Shown here: positions 16,939 through 26,539 of the stretch, piece after piece | Position numbering within the stretch: position 1 is the first letter of the stretch | How the letters are laid out: each line of letters opens with the position of its first letter | Translations under genes and position numbers: made by a program | Notes under the pieces: generated by a model | Seen by the model: only the letters and a program-made list of their open reading frames with translations | What the model was told of the DNA's origin: nothing | Database searches by the model: none | Origin: Candidatus Melainabacteria bacterium | GTDB taxonomy: Bacteria; Cyanobacteriota; Vampirovibrionia; Obscuribacterales; Obscuribacteraceae | Assembly: GCA_003153555.1 (NCBI GenBank) | Contig: PLZS01000048.1 | Coordinates: 113,568 to 177,567 of the forward strand | DNA: 64,000 nucleotides | Direction of reading: 5' to 3'

Positions 16939-17931
16939 TCAGTTCTTTGCACTGACAGGTTTTTGCTCAATATGTCCACCAAAACTATGGCGCATTGCCG
17001 ACAAAAGTTTTTCGCCGAAGGGACTCTGTTGTCGTGATCTAAATCTGGTGTACAATGCGGCCGACAGAACTTCGGCCGGAACCGCTTCTTCAATGGCCGC
17101 CTGGATCGTCCATCGTCCTTCGCCGGAGTCTTCTACGTAGCCGCTGTAGTCTATCAGCTCTGGATCTTCAGCCAGAGCAGTTGCAGTTAAATCCAATAGC
17201 CAAGATCCAACGACGCTGCCTCGTCTCCACACCTCTGCGATATCAGCGATGTTGAGGTTGTATCGGTACGCTTCATCCAACAATTCAGAATCGGCGTTGC
17301 GGAAGATTTCGAATCCCTCCGCGTAAGCTTGCATCAATCCGTATTCAATACCGTTATGAATCATTTTGACGAAGTGACCAGAACCAACCGGGCCGCAGTG
17401 AAGATAACCTTCTTCAGGAGTGCCCTCCATTTTTTCCCGGCCGCGCGTGGGCTCGATGTTTCCTAAGCCAGGTGCGAGGCTCTTGAATATTGGGGACAAT
17501 TCTCTGACAATTTCTTTTTCGCCGCCAATCATTAGGCAGTAGCCGCGTTCTAATCCCCATACACCGCCGCTGGTGCCAACGTCGACGAAGTGAATACGCT
17601 TGAGTTTTAACTCTTCAGCGCGTCTGATATCGTCTTTAAAATAGGAGTTGCCGCCATCAATGATCACGTCATCGGGATCCATCAGATTTGCCAGATTGGT
17701 CACTGACGCTTCGGTCGGTTCTCCGGCGGGAACCATAATCCAAACTCTGCGCGGCTTAACCAGTTTTTCAACAAAAGATTGGAGTGAATCGGCGGCGATC
17801 GCTCCTTCCTTTTCCAGTTCTTTGCCAGCTGTAGGCAGATGGTCGTAGACTACGCACTCATGACCTGCCCTGATCAGTCGCCGCACCATGTTGCTGCCCA
17901 TGCGACCGAGTCCCACCATGCCTAACTGCAT
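16939..17931 (-). CDS. gnd: 6-phosphogluconate dehydrogenase, decarboxylating (short type)
   Basis: 330 residues, the short (GndA/YqeC-like) class. N-terminal dinucleotide fold [16 protein letters not shown], then [10 protein letters not shown], catalytic region [20 protein letters not shown] and [27 protein letters not shown] with the catalytic Lys and Asn. It oxidises 6-phosphogluconate to ribulose-5-phosphate and CO2, producing NADH or NADPH. The 15-nt gap to tal-pgi upstream and 39 nt to glk downstream show an operon for glucose-6-phosphate and pentose phosphate metabolism. No zwf is in the window. Confidence 0.95.
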   Translation of the reverse strand: MQLGMVGLGRMGSNMVRRLIRAGHECVVYDHLPTAGKELEKEGAIAADSLQSFVEKLVKPRRVWIMVPAGEPTEASVTNLANLMDPDDVIIDGGNSYFKDDIRRAEELKLKRIHFVDVGTSGGVWGLERGYCLMIGGEKEIVRELSPIFKSLAPGLGNIEPTRGREKMEGTPEEGYLHCGPVGSGHFVKMIHNGIEYGLMQAYAEGFEIFRNADSELLDEAYRYNLNIADIAEVWRRGSVVGSWLLDLTATALAEDPELIDYSGYVEDSGEGRWTIQAAIEEAVPAEVLSAALYTRFRSRQQSPFGEKLLSAMRHSFGGHIEQKPVSAKN

Positions 17932-17946
17932 AAGTTTCTCTCTATT

Positions 17947-20820
17947 TTATTTCTGTTGTGATTGTTTGGCAGCGGCTTCGAGTGTCACCAAGCCTTGCTC
18001 AACATCGGTGAGGTGCACTCGCAAGAGTCTTCTGCCCCTCTCAGCCAAAACTTGTAGATCGCCTCGGGCTTGAGCGTCCTCAACGATGCCAAAAGTATAT
18101 TTCTGATCGGGAACCGCTAAATCGTTCTTATGATCGCAAGTCACTTGGAGAAAGACTCCCGAGTTTGGTCCACCCTTATAAGCTTGACCAGTTGAGTGTT
18201 GGAAGCGAGGGCCAAAACCCAGGCAAGTTGCTGCTTTCTTGAAGTCACGGACTGCGACTCGCACCATTTGCAAAGACTGCTCGTGCTTTTCATTCATCTC
18301 GATGTAGGCGAGGATGGCGAAATAATCACCAGCTTTAACGCGAGTCGAGTGGGCTTTGAGGTAGCCGGCCAAAGATTTGGCGTTGGTTCCAAGAGCAGCG
18401 TTCAACTCGCTGATATTCTTGTCGTCAGCGAACAACTGCACACCATCAACTTCGAAGAATGCTTTTTCTTCAGGAAGAGAACCAGTTTTCTCGTAGGCTT
18501 CGGTCAATTCTTTCGTGGCGATTTTGCTCGCTTCGACATCAGGTTGATTGAATGCGTTGATGCCCAGGATCGAACCAGCTACGGCAGTAGCTATTTCCCA
18601 GCGGAAGAATTCTTGTCCCAGGCAGTAAATGTCTGGCACGTTGATTCTCACAACGGCTTGCCCGGCTTTCTCCAATGCTTCGATGGCGCGGTCCTGTTCA
18701 GCATCGGGTGCATTGTCGAGGCGAAGATAAGCGAAGAATCTATCCTTGCCATAAACAGTGGGCAATCCGATTGGCTCACGATCAACTGGAACAATGCCTT
18801 TGCCCAGTTTGCCGGTTGACTCAGCGAGAAGCTGTTCCAACCATGCACCAATGTCACTGATTCCGGGTGAGGCAATCAAAGTGAGTTTGTCTCGTCCAGC
18901 TTTAGCCATCAGACCGATCATTGTGCCAAGGACCACACCAGGGTTTTCCTCCACTGGGACTGTGGCCGAACAGGCGTGCACCATCTCGCCTGTCTTATCA
19001 ATAAACTTCTCAAGATCAATACCAAGTACCGCAGATGGTACCATTCCAAAATTCGAAAGTGCCGAGTAGCGTCCGCCGATTCCAGGCAAACCGTAGAAGA
19101 TTTTTCTAAATTTGTCTTTCTCTGCCACGGTTTGGAGTTTCGAACCAGGGTCTGTGATCGCAATGAACTGTTTACCGGCTTTGTCTTTTCCAACCAGGTC
19201 CGACACTTTCTTGAAGAAGTATTGTTTGTAGATGTTCGGCTCAAGAGTGCTACCGGATTTGCTTGAGACAATAAAGAGTGTCTTAGCAATATCAATTGAA
19301 TTTTCCAAAGTCGCGATTTGATCTGGGTCTGTCGAATCCAAAATTTTCAAGTCAGGAAAACCGGCGATGTGACCAAATGTCTTACTCATAACTTCGGGAC
19401 AGAGACTCGATCCACCCATCCCCAATAGAACGGTGTGTGTGAATCCTGCAGATTTGATTTCAGCCGCGAATGCCTTTACTGCCTCTACCTGAGGTTGTTG
19501 GTCGTCTGCCACTGTGAGCCAATCTAGCCAAACGCTTTCGTCTTCGTTGGTCCACAATGAGGCGTCTCTAGCCCAGAGCTTTTTGACCTTGTCCCCTTCT
19601 TTCCATTCCTTCAATGAGGCATGCAGAGCACGCGTCTGCTCTTCTGGGAGACGGTAACTAAATTGGTCCTTGGCCGCTTTGAGTTCGCTTCTTTGTTTGG
19701 CGACGGTGTCTGTCAATTTGTGAAAAGCATCGGCAAACAATCTGACGCCTTGAACGACCAGGCTATCTGTCACATCCTTCATAGAAATATTCAGTTTCTC
19801 AAGATTGTCCATGACCTGGTGAGCATCTTCCAGATTCTCTGTTAGCGTTTGTTGAGGTTTGCCGTGTTCACGGAAGGCATCGAATGTCGCCGGTGGAATC
19901 GTATTGACAGTATCTGGTCCAACCAACTCATCCACATACATGGTATCTGGATACTGGGGATTTTTAGTTGAAGTGCTCGCCCATAGGACACGTTGAGACT
20001 GGGCGCCTTTGCCCTTTAATTTTTCCCAGCGGCTGCCAGAAAAGATTTGCGTGTATCTTTCATACGTCAGCTTGGCGTTCGCGATTGCGACTTTCCCAAG
20101 AACGCTGTTGAGTAGTTGTTTTTGTGTGTCATCTTTTGTTTGCGCAAGACGAGCACTGACGATTGTATCTATATCAGTGTCAATGCGGCTTATGAAGAAG
20201 CTTGCCACACTAGCAACATTGCTGATGTCACCACCTTTGGAAGCTAATGATTCCAGACCGGCAATGTAAGCGTCTGCGACACGCTCGTATGTTTGTTCAG
20301 AGAAAAGTAGCGTGACGTTGATGTTGATGCCATCTGAAATCAACTCGCGAATCGCTGGTATCCCGGCTTCTGTGCCAGGAACTTTAATCATCACGTTCGG
20401 TCTGCCTACTTCTTTCCAAAGTTTCTTGGCTTCCGCAAGCGTAGCTCTTGTGTCGTTGGCCAGCAGCGGTGAAACTTCTAAACTAACATATCCATCACGT
20501 TTATTGGTTTCCGTGTAGACCGAAAGTAGGATGTCTGCAGCTTCTTGAATGTCACGAATAGCCAACTTCTCGTAAATGCCGGCGGCATCTAAATTCGAAT
20601 CGCGAATCGAAGCGATGAAGTCGTTATAGTCGGTGCTACCGCTGATTGCTTTTTCAAAAATGGAGGGGTTGGAGGTGATGCCTTGTAGCCCATCTTCATC
20701 GATCAAACGCTTTAGTTCGCCGCTTGTTAAGAGACTGCGACGAATATAGTCGAGCCAAACTGATTGACCAAACTTTTGCAAATCTTTCAAGGGGTTGACC
20801 AATGCTTTGACGGTACTCAT
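17947..20820 (-). CDS. tal-pgi: Bifunctional transaldolase / glucose-6-phosphate isomerase
   Basis: 957 residues from ATG 20820 (AGGAG 8 nt upstream); an earlier in-frame start at 20844 would precede that ribosome site. Residues ~1-370 are transaldolase: SVWLDYIRRSLL, GITSNPSIFEKAI, the Schiff-base Lys in NVMIKVPGTEAG, and ASTSTKNPQYPD. Residues ~400-930 are phosphoglucose isomerase: LLGMGGSSLCPEVM, SSKSGSTLEPN, GIGGRYSALSNFG. It links sugar-phosphate carbon transfer with F6P/G6P interconversion on one chain. Such fusions are known in several bacterial lineages. First gene of the operon with gnd and glk. Confidence 0.95.
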   Translation of the reverse strand: MSTVKALVNPLKDLQKFGQSVWLDYIRRSLLTSGELKRLIDEDGLQGITSNPSIFEKAISGSTDYNDFIASIRDSNLDAAGIYEKLAIRDIQEAADILLSVYTETNKRDGYVSLEVSPLLANDTRATLAEAKKLWKEVGRPNVMIKVPGTEAGIPAIRELISDGININVTLLFSEQTYERVADAYIAGLESLASKGGDISNVASVASFFISRIDTDIDTIVSARLAQTKDDTQKQLLNSVLGKVAIANAKLTYERYTQIFSGSRWEKLKGKGAQSQRVLWASTSTKNPQYPDTMYVDELVGPDTVNTIPPATFDAFREHGKPQQTLTENLEDAHQVMDNLEKLNISMKDVTDSLVVQGVRLFADAFHKLTDTVAKQRSELKAAKDQFSYRLPEEQTRALHASLKEWKEGDKVKKLWARDASLWTNEDESVWLDWLTVADDQQPQVEAVKAFAAEIKSAGFTHTVLLGMGGSSLCPEVMSKTFGHIAGFPDLKILDSTDPDQIATLENSIDIAKTLFIVSSKSGSTLEPNIYKQYFFKKVSDLVGKDKAGKQFIAITDPGSKLQTVAEKDKFRKIFYGLPGIGGRYSALSNFGMVPSAVLGIDLEKFIDKTGEMVHACSATVPVEENPGVVLGTMIGLMAKAGRDKLTLIASPGISDIGAWLEQLLAESTGKLGKGIVPVDREPIGLPTVYGKDRFFAYLRLDNAPDAEQDRAIEALEKAGQAVVRINVPDIYCLGQEFFRWEIATAVAGSILGINAFNQPDVEASKIATKELTEAYEKTGSLPEEKAFFEVDGVQLFADDKNISELNAALGTNAKSLAGYLKAHSTRVKAGDYFAILAYIEMNEKHEQSLQMVRVAVRDFKKAATCLGFGPRFQHSTGQAYKGGPNSGVFLQVTCDHKNDLAVPDQKYTFGIVEDAQARGDLQVLAERGRRLLRVHLTDVEQGLVTLEAAAKQSQQK

Positions 20821-21252
20821 CCTTAGCTCTCCTGCTACATCCAATGGAATTGTGGGACGCCCAGCTCAGGCTCACGCATGAACTAACACCCGCTTAACCT
20901 CCGACGAAGCAGTGGGTTGACTCACCGCGACGACTCTAAACTTGGGTTAGAAGCCCTCAAGATAGCAGATCTGGCTTTATTAACTGGAAAAATTAATGAC
21001 ATTACTAGGTTGGTATTGCGGACTCTTTACGAGCCTCACATGATCGGCGCTAAACCCGTAGGTGTCTGTGTCTGTGTCTGGTGTGAACTGGCATGTCAGC
21101 AAGCACCCTTAGGGTAACTACTGTAGACTAATGCCCGTCTCTTTGGATTGCCCCGTCCAGCGGTTGGCTTAGAAACTAAACCGTCAACGGTTCGCTTTTG
21201 AAAAATTTGCTTCTCCGCGCTGTTGTTGCGGTTGCGGGACTTTTCGAGGTGA
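20821..21252. other. 432-nt intergenic region, divergent promoters
   Basis: Lies between the tal-pgi operon (leftward) and the disrupted NDH-2 gene (rightward), so promoters for both should be here. It contains a short TGTGTC tandem repeat (about three units, 21061-21083) and a copy of the AACCGTCAACGGTT palindrome at 21179-21192, 60 nt before the NDH-2 start. No gene is seen. Confidence 0.5.
21179..21192. repeat. AACCGTCAACGGTT palindrome (copy 2)
   Basis: Intergenic, 60 nt upstream of the disrupted NDH-2 gene. No T-run, so promoter-side rather than terminator. Confidence 0.85.
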
Positions 21253-22632
21253 ATGAATTTATTGATGACAACTGTCCCAGAGAAAAAAATACGCGTCCTC
21301 ATCCTCGGCGGAGGATTTGGCGGCGTTTATGCGGCCATGGAGCTGCACAAGACCCTGGCAACCAGGGAGAACGTAGAGGTGACTATGGTCGCCCAACAAA
21401 ATTTTTTCCTCTTCACGCCTATGCTTCACGAAGTGGCGGCAAGCGATTTGGATTTGACCGATATTGTTAGCCCAATCAGACAACTAGTAAAGCGTGTGCA
21501 ATTTTTGCAAGGCACGGTGACAGCAATCGATTTAGATCGAAAGCGAGTTGCTGTGGCACATTGCAACGGCTCTGAGGAATCGGTGTTGCAATATGATCAT
21601 TTACTTCTAGCGTTGGTTCTAATTCAAATTATTTCAACTTGCCCGGGCTGAAATAAAACTCCTACACCTTGCAGAGTTTGAAGGACGCTATCTATCTGCG
21701 AAATGCCATGATCGAGAGTTTAGAAGAAGCTGAATTTGACGCCTACACTGGGTCTCAACAACCGCTCCTGACATACGTAGTTGCCGGTGGTGGCTTCGCC
21801 GGCGTCGAAACGGTGGCGGCGATGAATGATTTTCTGCGCGAATCAGTAGTTTTTTATCCTCACTTGAAAGTAGACATAATCAGAGTTGTGCTCATTCATC
21901 ACCTTGCTGAAATTTTGCCTGAGCTTGGAGAAGAACTAGGAAATTATGCGCGCCGAAAACTTGCTGAGCGTAAAGTTGAAATTATTTTGAATACTAAGGT
22001 TGTTGGTTATTCGGGACCGCGGTGTCGAACTTCAAGGAGATTCAGCAATCAAGCCGGTGATTTTTGTCTGGACGGCTGGCGTTACTGCAAACAAGCTGGT
22101 GCGTGAATTGCCGTGTAAGATCGATCGTGGACGATTGGTTGTCGATCAATACATGGAGGTTATCGATCGTCCTGGTGTGTGGGCGGTTGGCGACTGTGCC
22201 TGGATTCCTGAGCCGAAATCAAGCAAACCCTATCCGCCAACGGCTCAGCATGCTTCAAGGGAGGGCGTGATGGTAGCCCGCAACATCGCGGCATCAATCC
22301 TGAACACGAAGAAGCAGGCATTAGTATTTCCCGGTCTTGGTGCACTGGCTGCGATCGGTCGGCGAACGGGCGTGGCCAAAATAATGGGTTATAAATTCTC
22401 CGGAGTTTTTGCCTGGTTTCTTTGGCGAACGGTGTACTTAAGTAAGCTGCCAAGATTTGAAAAGAAGTTGCCTGTTGCGTTCAATTGGACGTTGGACATG
22501 CTCTTCCCAAAGAACTTGGTACAGTTCATGTCGTTGCATAGTTCGCTTGCCCAAAATGAAGAATTGATCGGTGAAGGAGTTACTCGTTCAGCTGTAATTG
22601 ATTTAGAAGCAGACGGTTATGAGGCAAATTGA
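21253..22632 (+). pseudogene. ndh: Type II NADH dehydrogenase (NDH-2), frame-disrupted
   Basis: The conceptual protein (about 459 residues) is a full NDH-2: FAD motif LILGGGFGGVYAAMEL, NAD motif YVVAGGGFAGVETVAAM, WTAGVTANKL, GVWAVGDCAWIP and C-terminal membrane-anchoring helices (FSGVFAWFLWRTVYLSKLP). Three lesions break it. One G is missing near 21615, where TTGGT should read TTGGGT to give LALGSNS. TAA at 21654-21656 interrupts GLK-NSYTLQ. One extra G is present at 22013-22015, which should give GYSDRGVELQ. The two indels compensate each other's frame. It is either a recent pseudogene or partly sequencing error; the stop cannot be explained by a homopolymer slip. Confidence 0.85.
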
Positions 22633-22656
22633 ACACCGGAAAGGCAAGCTGAATGA

Positions 22657-23466
22657 CTATTTTAGGGCAGGCGCCGCTTGCGGAGGATAGGGATTTTCCT
22701 TTATGATTGTTTCGATCATTTTTTGATCGTAGCGAAATCCGTCCGGTTGAATTTTCAAGTCGCCCTTGTAGGGATTACTGAAAAGTACAACAAGCATTAC
22801 ATTGAGTGATAGACAAAGCGCTACCAGTGCTGTCATTGCCACGTGAGCAAAAACGTTTTTGACACCGAAAAAGTACGTAAACACTACTGTACTAATTCCG
22901 CCTGCGATTAGCACTCCCCAAAGTACTGGTGAAATTCCACCACGAGTGGTGACAACTCGAAACCGCCGAGCGTCAGCGAGTTGGCCAAGCGTAGAGAGCA
23001 TAGAACTGTAACAAGCTTGTTCTCTGTTGCTTAACGGTTCGTAAGTACCGATGGTCTGCCAAATGTGTCGTAGCGGAACGACGCTACCGTCAGTGAAACT
23101 GGTAGACGGAAGATCTGAACCCCATTCATTTTTCACGACAACGTTCACGTATGATTCAATACTCCGACTTAGTTTAGCTCTCGGCTCTTGGGGTAAAACC
23201 TGGCCAAGTAAAAACAGGTCAGCAACTGCGTTGGCTTCAGTTTCGGCCATGATTTGAGCTTGTTGATATTTGCTTTGCACGTCGACTACGATCAGTCCCA
23301 ACAAAACTGCGTAGAGAGTGCCGATTACAGACAAGAAATAGCCGGCTACTTCGTGATGCGACTCCAGTGACGATAGGTGAATCTTCTTTCTAACCCAGAG
23401 CATGCCTAATACTGAGCTCAGGGTGCCGCCCACAACAACAAGAAATCCAACAGCCCAAGCGCTCAT
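22657..23466 (-). CDS. DUF4239 membrane protein
   Basis: 269 residues from ATG 23466, which has a strong AGAGGTGG ribosome site; a GTG three codons earlier overlaps that site. TM segments: ~5-25, ~45-68 (LSVIGTLYAVLLGLIVVDV), then a soluble helical stretch, and two C-terminal helices (~180-200 and ~205-230). ESHHEVAGYFLSVIGTLYAVLLGLIV and the helix beginning QQAQIMAETEANAVADLF fit DUF4239 (bestrophin-like architecture), whose function is unknown. Converges on the NDH-2 pseudogene; 31 nt downstream of tex on the same strand. Confidence 0.85.
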   Translation of the reverse strand: MSAWAVGFLVVVGGTLSSVLGMLWVRKKIHLSSLESHHEVAGYFLSVIGTLYAVLLGLIVVDVQSKYQQAQIMAETEANAVADLFLLGQVLPQEPRAKLSRSIESYVNVVVKNEWGSDLPSTSFTDGSVVPLRHIWQTIGTYEPLSNREQACYSSMLSTLGQLADARRFRVVTTRGGISPVLWGVLIAGGISTVVFTYFFGVKNVFAHVAMTALVALCLSLNVMLVVLFSNPYKGDLKIQPDGFRYDQKMIETIIKENPYPPQAAPALK

Positions 23467-23497
23467 GCCAACCACCTCTTCAAAGCCGCAGCTTACT

Positions 23498-25663
23498 TTA
23501 GCCCATATTTTTCATACTAAGCGAGATGCGCTTTCGATCGGCATCCACACTGACCACTCGCACCTTCACTTTCTGCTGCACCTTGACCACGTCGGCGGGA
23601 ACCTTAACGAAGCGATCCGAAAGTTCACTTATATGAACCAGACCGTCTTGATGCACTCCTATGTCAACAAAGGCACCGAATGCGGTGACGTTGGTAACCA
23701 CACCATCTAGGGTCATGTTCGGTTTAAGGTCTTGAATTGTGTTAATACCGTCTGCAAACTCGACTTGCTCAAAACGAGCCCGCGGGTCTCTGCCCGGTTT
23801 GGCTAATTCGTTGACAATGTCCTTCAATGTCGGCAGTCCAATTTTTTCACTGACATATTTATTGATATCGATTTGTTTTCTGAGTTCATCTTTTTGAATT
23901 AGTTCGCTGATTTTGCAACCCAAATCCGCAGCCATGGAATCTACGACGCCGTAGCTTTCAGGATGAACTGCGCTTGTGTCCAGTGGATTTCGTCCATCGT
24001 GAATGCGCAAAAATCCTGCTGCTTGCTCAAAGGCTTTAGCCCCCAACCTTGGCACTTTCTTCAATTCAGTGCGAGACTTGAACGCACCATTTTCTTCTCT
24101 GTACTTAACGATATTTCCTGCCAGTTGAGGTCCAAGTCCGGACACATAAGTTAGGAGCTGTTTGCTGGCCGTGTTGAGTTCCACGCCGACGCTATTTACG
24201 CAACTTGTCACGGCGTCATCGAGACTGTGTTGCAGAGCCGATTGGTCAACGTCATGCTGATATTGTCCCACGCCGATTGATTTGGGTTCAATTTTTACCA
24301 ACTCTGCCAGCGGGTCCATTAGCCGACGTCCAATTGAGACGGCACCGCGAACGGTCAGATCAAGATTCGGAAATTCCTCACGAGCGACCTCCGATGCAGA
24401 ATAAATCGATGCACCACTTTCATTTACCATCACCACCGGAATTTTCGTTCCATCGAGCTTCTTCAGAGCCAACTTTTTGACAAAGGTTTCGCTTTCTCTG
24501 CCGGCAGTGCCATTGCCGATGGCAACTGCTCCAACATTATGTTTGCGAGACAACTCGATAACTTTTTTTCCCGCGGATGACTGAGAAATCTCCTTGGCTG
24601 CCTCGGCTTCGTGCAGATAGATAACATCATGGTGCAGCAGTTTGCCTTGAGGATCTAAGATAACCAACTTGCAGCCCGTGCGAAAGCCCGGGTCAAGGGC
24701 GAGCATGGGAACTTGACCTAAGGGCGGGGCCATGAGCAACTGTCTTATATTGTCTGAGAAAATTCCGATAGCTTCTGCATCTGCTCTGGCTTTAAAAAAT
24801 TGCCGGATTTCTGTTTCCATAGATGGTGCGAGCAATCGCTTATAACTATCCATCAGCGCTAGTTTAATTTGCTCAGCGCAAGGGTTGCGTTTTTTGATCA
24901 AGAAATTTTCGAGTTGCTTGAGCAATTCTTCAGAGAGTGGACCAACTTCAACACGAAGCAGTCCTTCCTTCTCACCTCTGAGTAAAGCGAGAACGCGGTG
25001 GGATGGAGCCGCATCGATTGGTTCTGACCAGTCATAGTAGTCTTTGAATTTGATCGCTTCGGCTTCTTTGCCAGCGGCAACCTTTGAATTGATGGTACTT
25101 TTTTTCGTCCAAAAGTGACGCGCTTGGGTTCTAACTTGTTGATTTTCGTTTATCCACTCAGCGATGATGTCACGTGCACCGCTTAAAGCCTCGTCAATTG
25201 ATGCCACTCCTTTTTCAGCGCTTACATAAGGTTCAGCGCTTTTGTTTGGATTGTCCAATGAGCACTCAAATATTTGTTCGGCAAGCGGCTCAAGACCCTT
25301 TTCTTTGGCTACCATTGCTTTGGTGCGTCGCTTGGGTCGAAAGGGAAGATAGAGGTCCTCAAGTTCGACCATAGTTTTAGCTGCGGTAACCTTACTTTTC
25401 AATTCATCGGTGAGAAGTGAGCGCTCGTCTAGTGACTTCAATATGGTTTGGCGTCGTTTGTCTAGTTCATCTAGTTGAATCAATCGGTCACGAATAGCGA
25501 GAACGGCAACCTCATCTAGAGAACCAGTTGCTTCTTTTCGATAGCGAGCAATGAACGGAACAGTTCCGCCTTCGTTAAGCAAATCGGCAGTTGCTTGAAC
25601 CTGCTTCTGGCTTAAACTCAGTTCTTGAGCGACGAGAGTTATGTTGTTGCTGTTGTTGGACAT
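23498..25663 (-). CDS. tex: Tex-family RNA-binding transcription accessory protein
   Basis: 721 residues from ATG 25663 (AGGA 9 nt upstream); the in-frame start at 25702 is not supported. N-terminal helical Tex region (SLSQKQVQATADLLNEGGTVPFIARYRKEATG), a YqgF-like RNase-H fold (LALDPGFRTGCKLVILDPQG...), helix-hairpin-helix repeats (LGPQLAGNIVKYREENGAFKSRTELKKVPRLGAKAFEQAAGF) and a C-terminal S1 domain (GVVTNVTAFGAFVDIGVHQDGLVHISEL). Tex binds nucleic acids and influences transcription and RNA stability. Length and domain order are standard for the family. Confidence 0.96.
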   Translation of the reverse strand: MSNNSNNITLVAQELSLSQKQVQATADLLNEGGTVPFIARYRKEATGSLDEVAVLAIRDRLIQLDELDKRRQTILKSLDERSLLTDELKSKVTAAKTMVELEDLYLPFRPKRRTKAMVAKEKGLEPLAEQIFECSLDNPNKSAEPYVSAEKGVASIDEALSGARDIIAEWINENQQVRTQARHFWTKKSTINSKVAAGKEAEAIKFKDYYDWSEPIDAAPSHRVLALLRGEKEGLLRVEVGPLSEELLKQLENFLIKKRNPCAEQIKLALMDSYKRLLAPSMETEIRQFFKARADAEAIGIFSDNIRQLLMAPPLGQVPMLALDPGFRTGCKLVILDPQGKLLHHDVIYLHEAEAAKEISQSSAGKKVIELSRKHNVGAVAIGNGTAGRESETFVKKLALKKLDGTKIPVVMVNESGASIYSASEVAREEFPNLDLTVRGAVSIGRRLMDPLAELVKIEPKSIGVGQYQHDVDQSALQHSLDDAVTSCVNSVGVELNTASKQLLTYVSGLGPQLAGNIVKYREENGAFKSRTELKKVPRLGAKAFEQAAGFLRIHDGRNPLDTSAVHPESYGVVDSMAADLGCKISELIQKDELRKQIDINKYVSEKIGLPTLKDIVNELAKPGRDPRARFEQVEFADGINTIQDLKPNMTLDGVVTNVTAFGAFVDIGVHQDGLVHISELSDRFVKVPADVVKVQQKVKVRVVSVDADRKRISLSMKNMG

Positions 25664-25711
25664 GGAAAATATTCCTAATTGAAAACAGATGGAAGCCGTC
25701 AATCAAACTGG

Positions 25712-26425
25712 TCACATTGTGCCCCCGTCAGGCCAGTTAGACCAATGAGTATTGGGTGGTTGTGTTGGTGCGTAAATTGAAGCATCACATGCATATAAAA
25801 CGGATGCTATCTGTTGAAACGTTTCGTTGGCACTCGGCAGTTCATCACCGGCGAGATCCGGGTGATACCACTCTTCAATGCGAAGCAACAGAGGAATGTC
25901 TTCCGGAATCTGACGACGCAGCTCCTTTTCATTAGCCATAAGTAAGTTTTTGTATGTTGGCAGAAGACTACGCAAGAGCTCAGTGCCTGTGGGTTGTTCT
26001 TCGACTATGGCGATACGTTTTGCGACCAGGCTATCGGGTGTGCAATCAAATAAAACAAGCTTATCGCGCAGGTAAATCTTGCCGATAGGAGAGCGGAGAT
26101 ACCAATTTATTTCTTCTTGAAAGGTGTCTTCGTTCGGTCCGTCTGCGGTCACCATCAGGAAGTCTTCGCTTGCTGTTCCTGGTTTGTGACGCAAACAGTT
26201 TCCAAAATAGTGGAGACAGTTGGTGATACCGTCATGATTGCCTGCACGTAAGTGGTAACCGAGATGTTCTATGATCAGTGCCCATCGATGCTGGTCAGCG
26301 TATGCGTGAAGCCTGACATCGGCTGGGTAGACATAGCCATTGTCTAACATTGGGAATTCGAATTTCAGGGCGCAGTCATCTAGCTGACCTAGAATTTCCG
26401 CTTTGCTAAAAGTCGCGTCTGCCAT
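25712..26425 (-). CDS. DUF7003-like protein
   Basis: 237 residues. Conserved-looking blocks are KFEFPMLDNGYVYPADVRLHAYAD, RWALIIEHLGY, NCLHYFGNCL, LLRIEEWYHPDLAGDELPS, ETFQQIASVL and a C-terminus PNTHWSNWPDGGTM. I associate this pattern with the uncharacterised DUF7003 family of proteobacteria and others. No signal peptide or membrane segment is present, so it is cytosolic. No catalytic motif is recognised. Encoded 48 nt upstream of the tex start on the same strand, so the two may share a transcript. Confidence 0.7.
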   Translation of the reverse strand: MADATFSKAEILGQLDDCALKFEFPMLDNGYVYPADVRLHAYADQHRWALIIEHLGYHLRAGNHDGITNCLHYFGNCLRHKPGTASEDFLMVTADGPNEDTFQEEINWYLRSPIGKIYLRDKLVLFDCTPDSLVAKRIAIVEEQPTGTELLRSLLPTYKNLLMANEKELRRQIPEDIPLLLRIEEWYHPDLAGDELPSANETFQQIASVLYACDASIYAPTQPPNTHWSNWPDGGTM

Positions 26426-26492
26426 CCGTCACCAGAACAACATTGTCAGTCGATATTGTTGCACAAATCTCTATATGTTAATTGCAAGAAAA

Positions 26493-26523
26493 CGCAGTCT
26501 CAACGTAAGTTGAGACTGCGTCA
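26493..26523 (-). terminator. Strong intrinsic terminator
   Basis: ACGCAGTCTCAAC and GTTGAGACTGCGT pair perfectly over 13 bp with a 4-nt loop. On the minus strand the stem is followed by TTTTCTT. It lies 17 nt after the stop of the secreted protein gene ending at 26540, and before the DUF7003-like gene, so it isolates the two transcription units. Confidence 0.92.
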
Positions 26524-26539
26524 AACCGGCAAGAATTCC

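Noticed and set aside
21061..21083. TGTGTC tandem repeat as a phase-variation switch
   Set aside because: Only about three units, intergenic and not in a clear promoter spacer; too short to claim.
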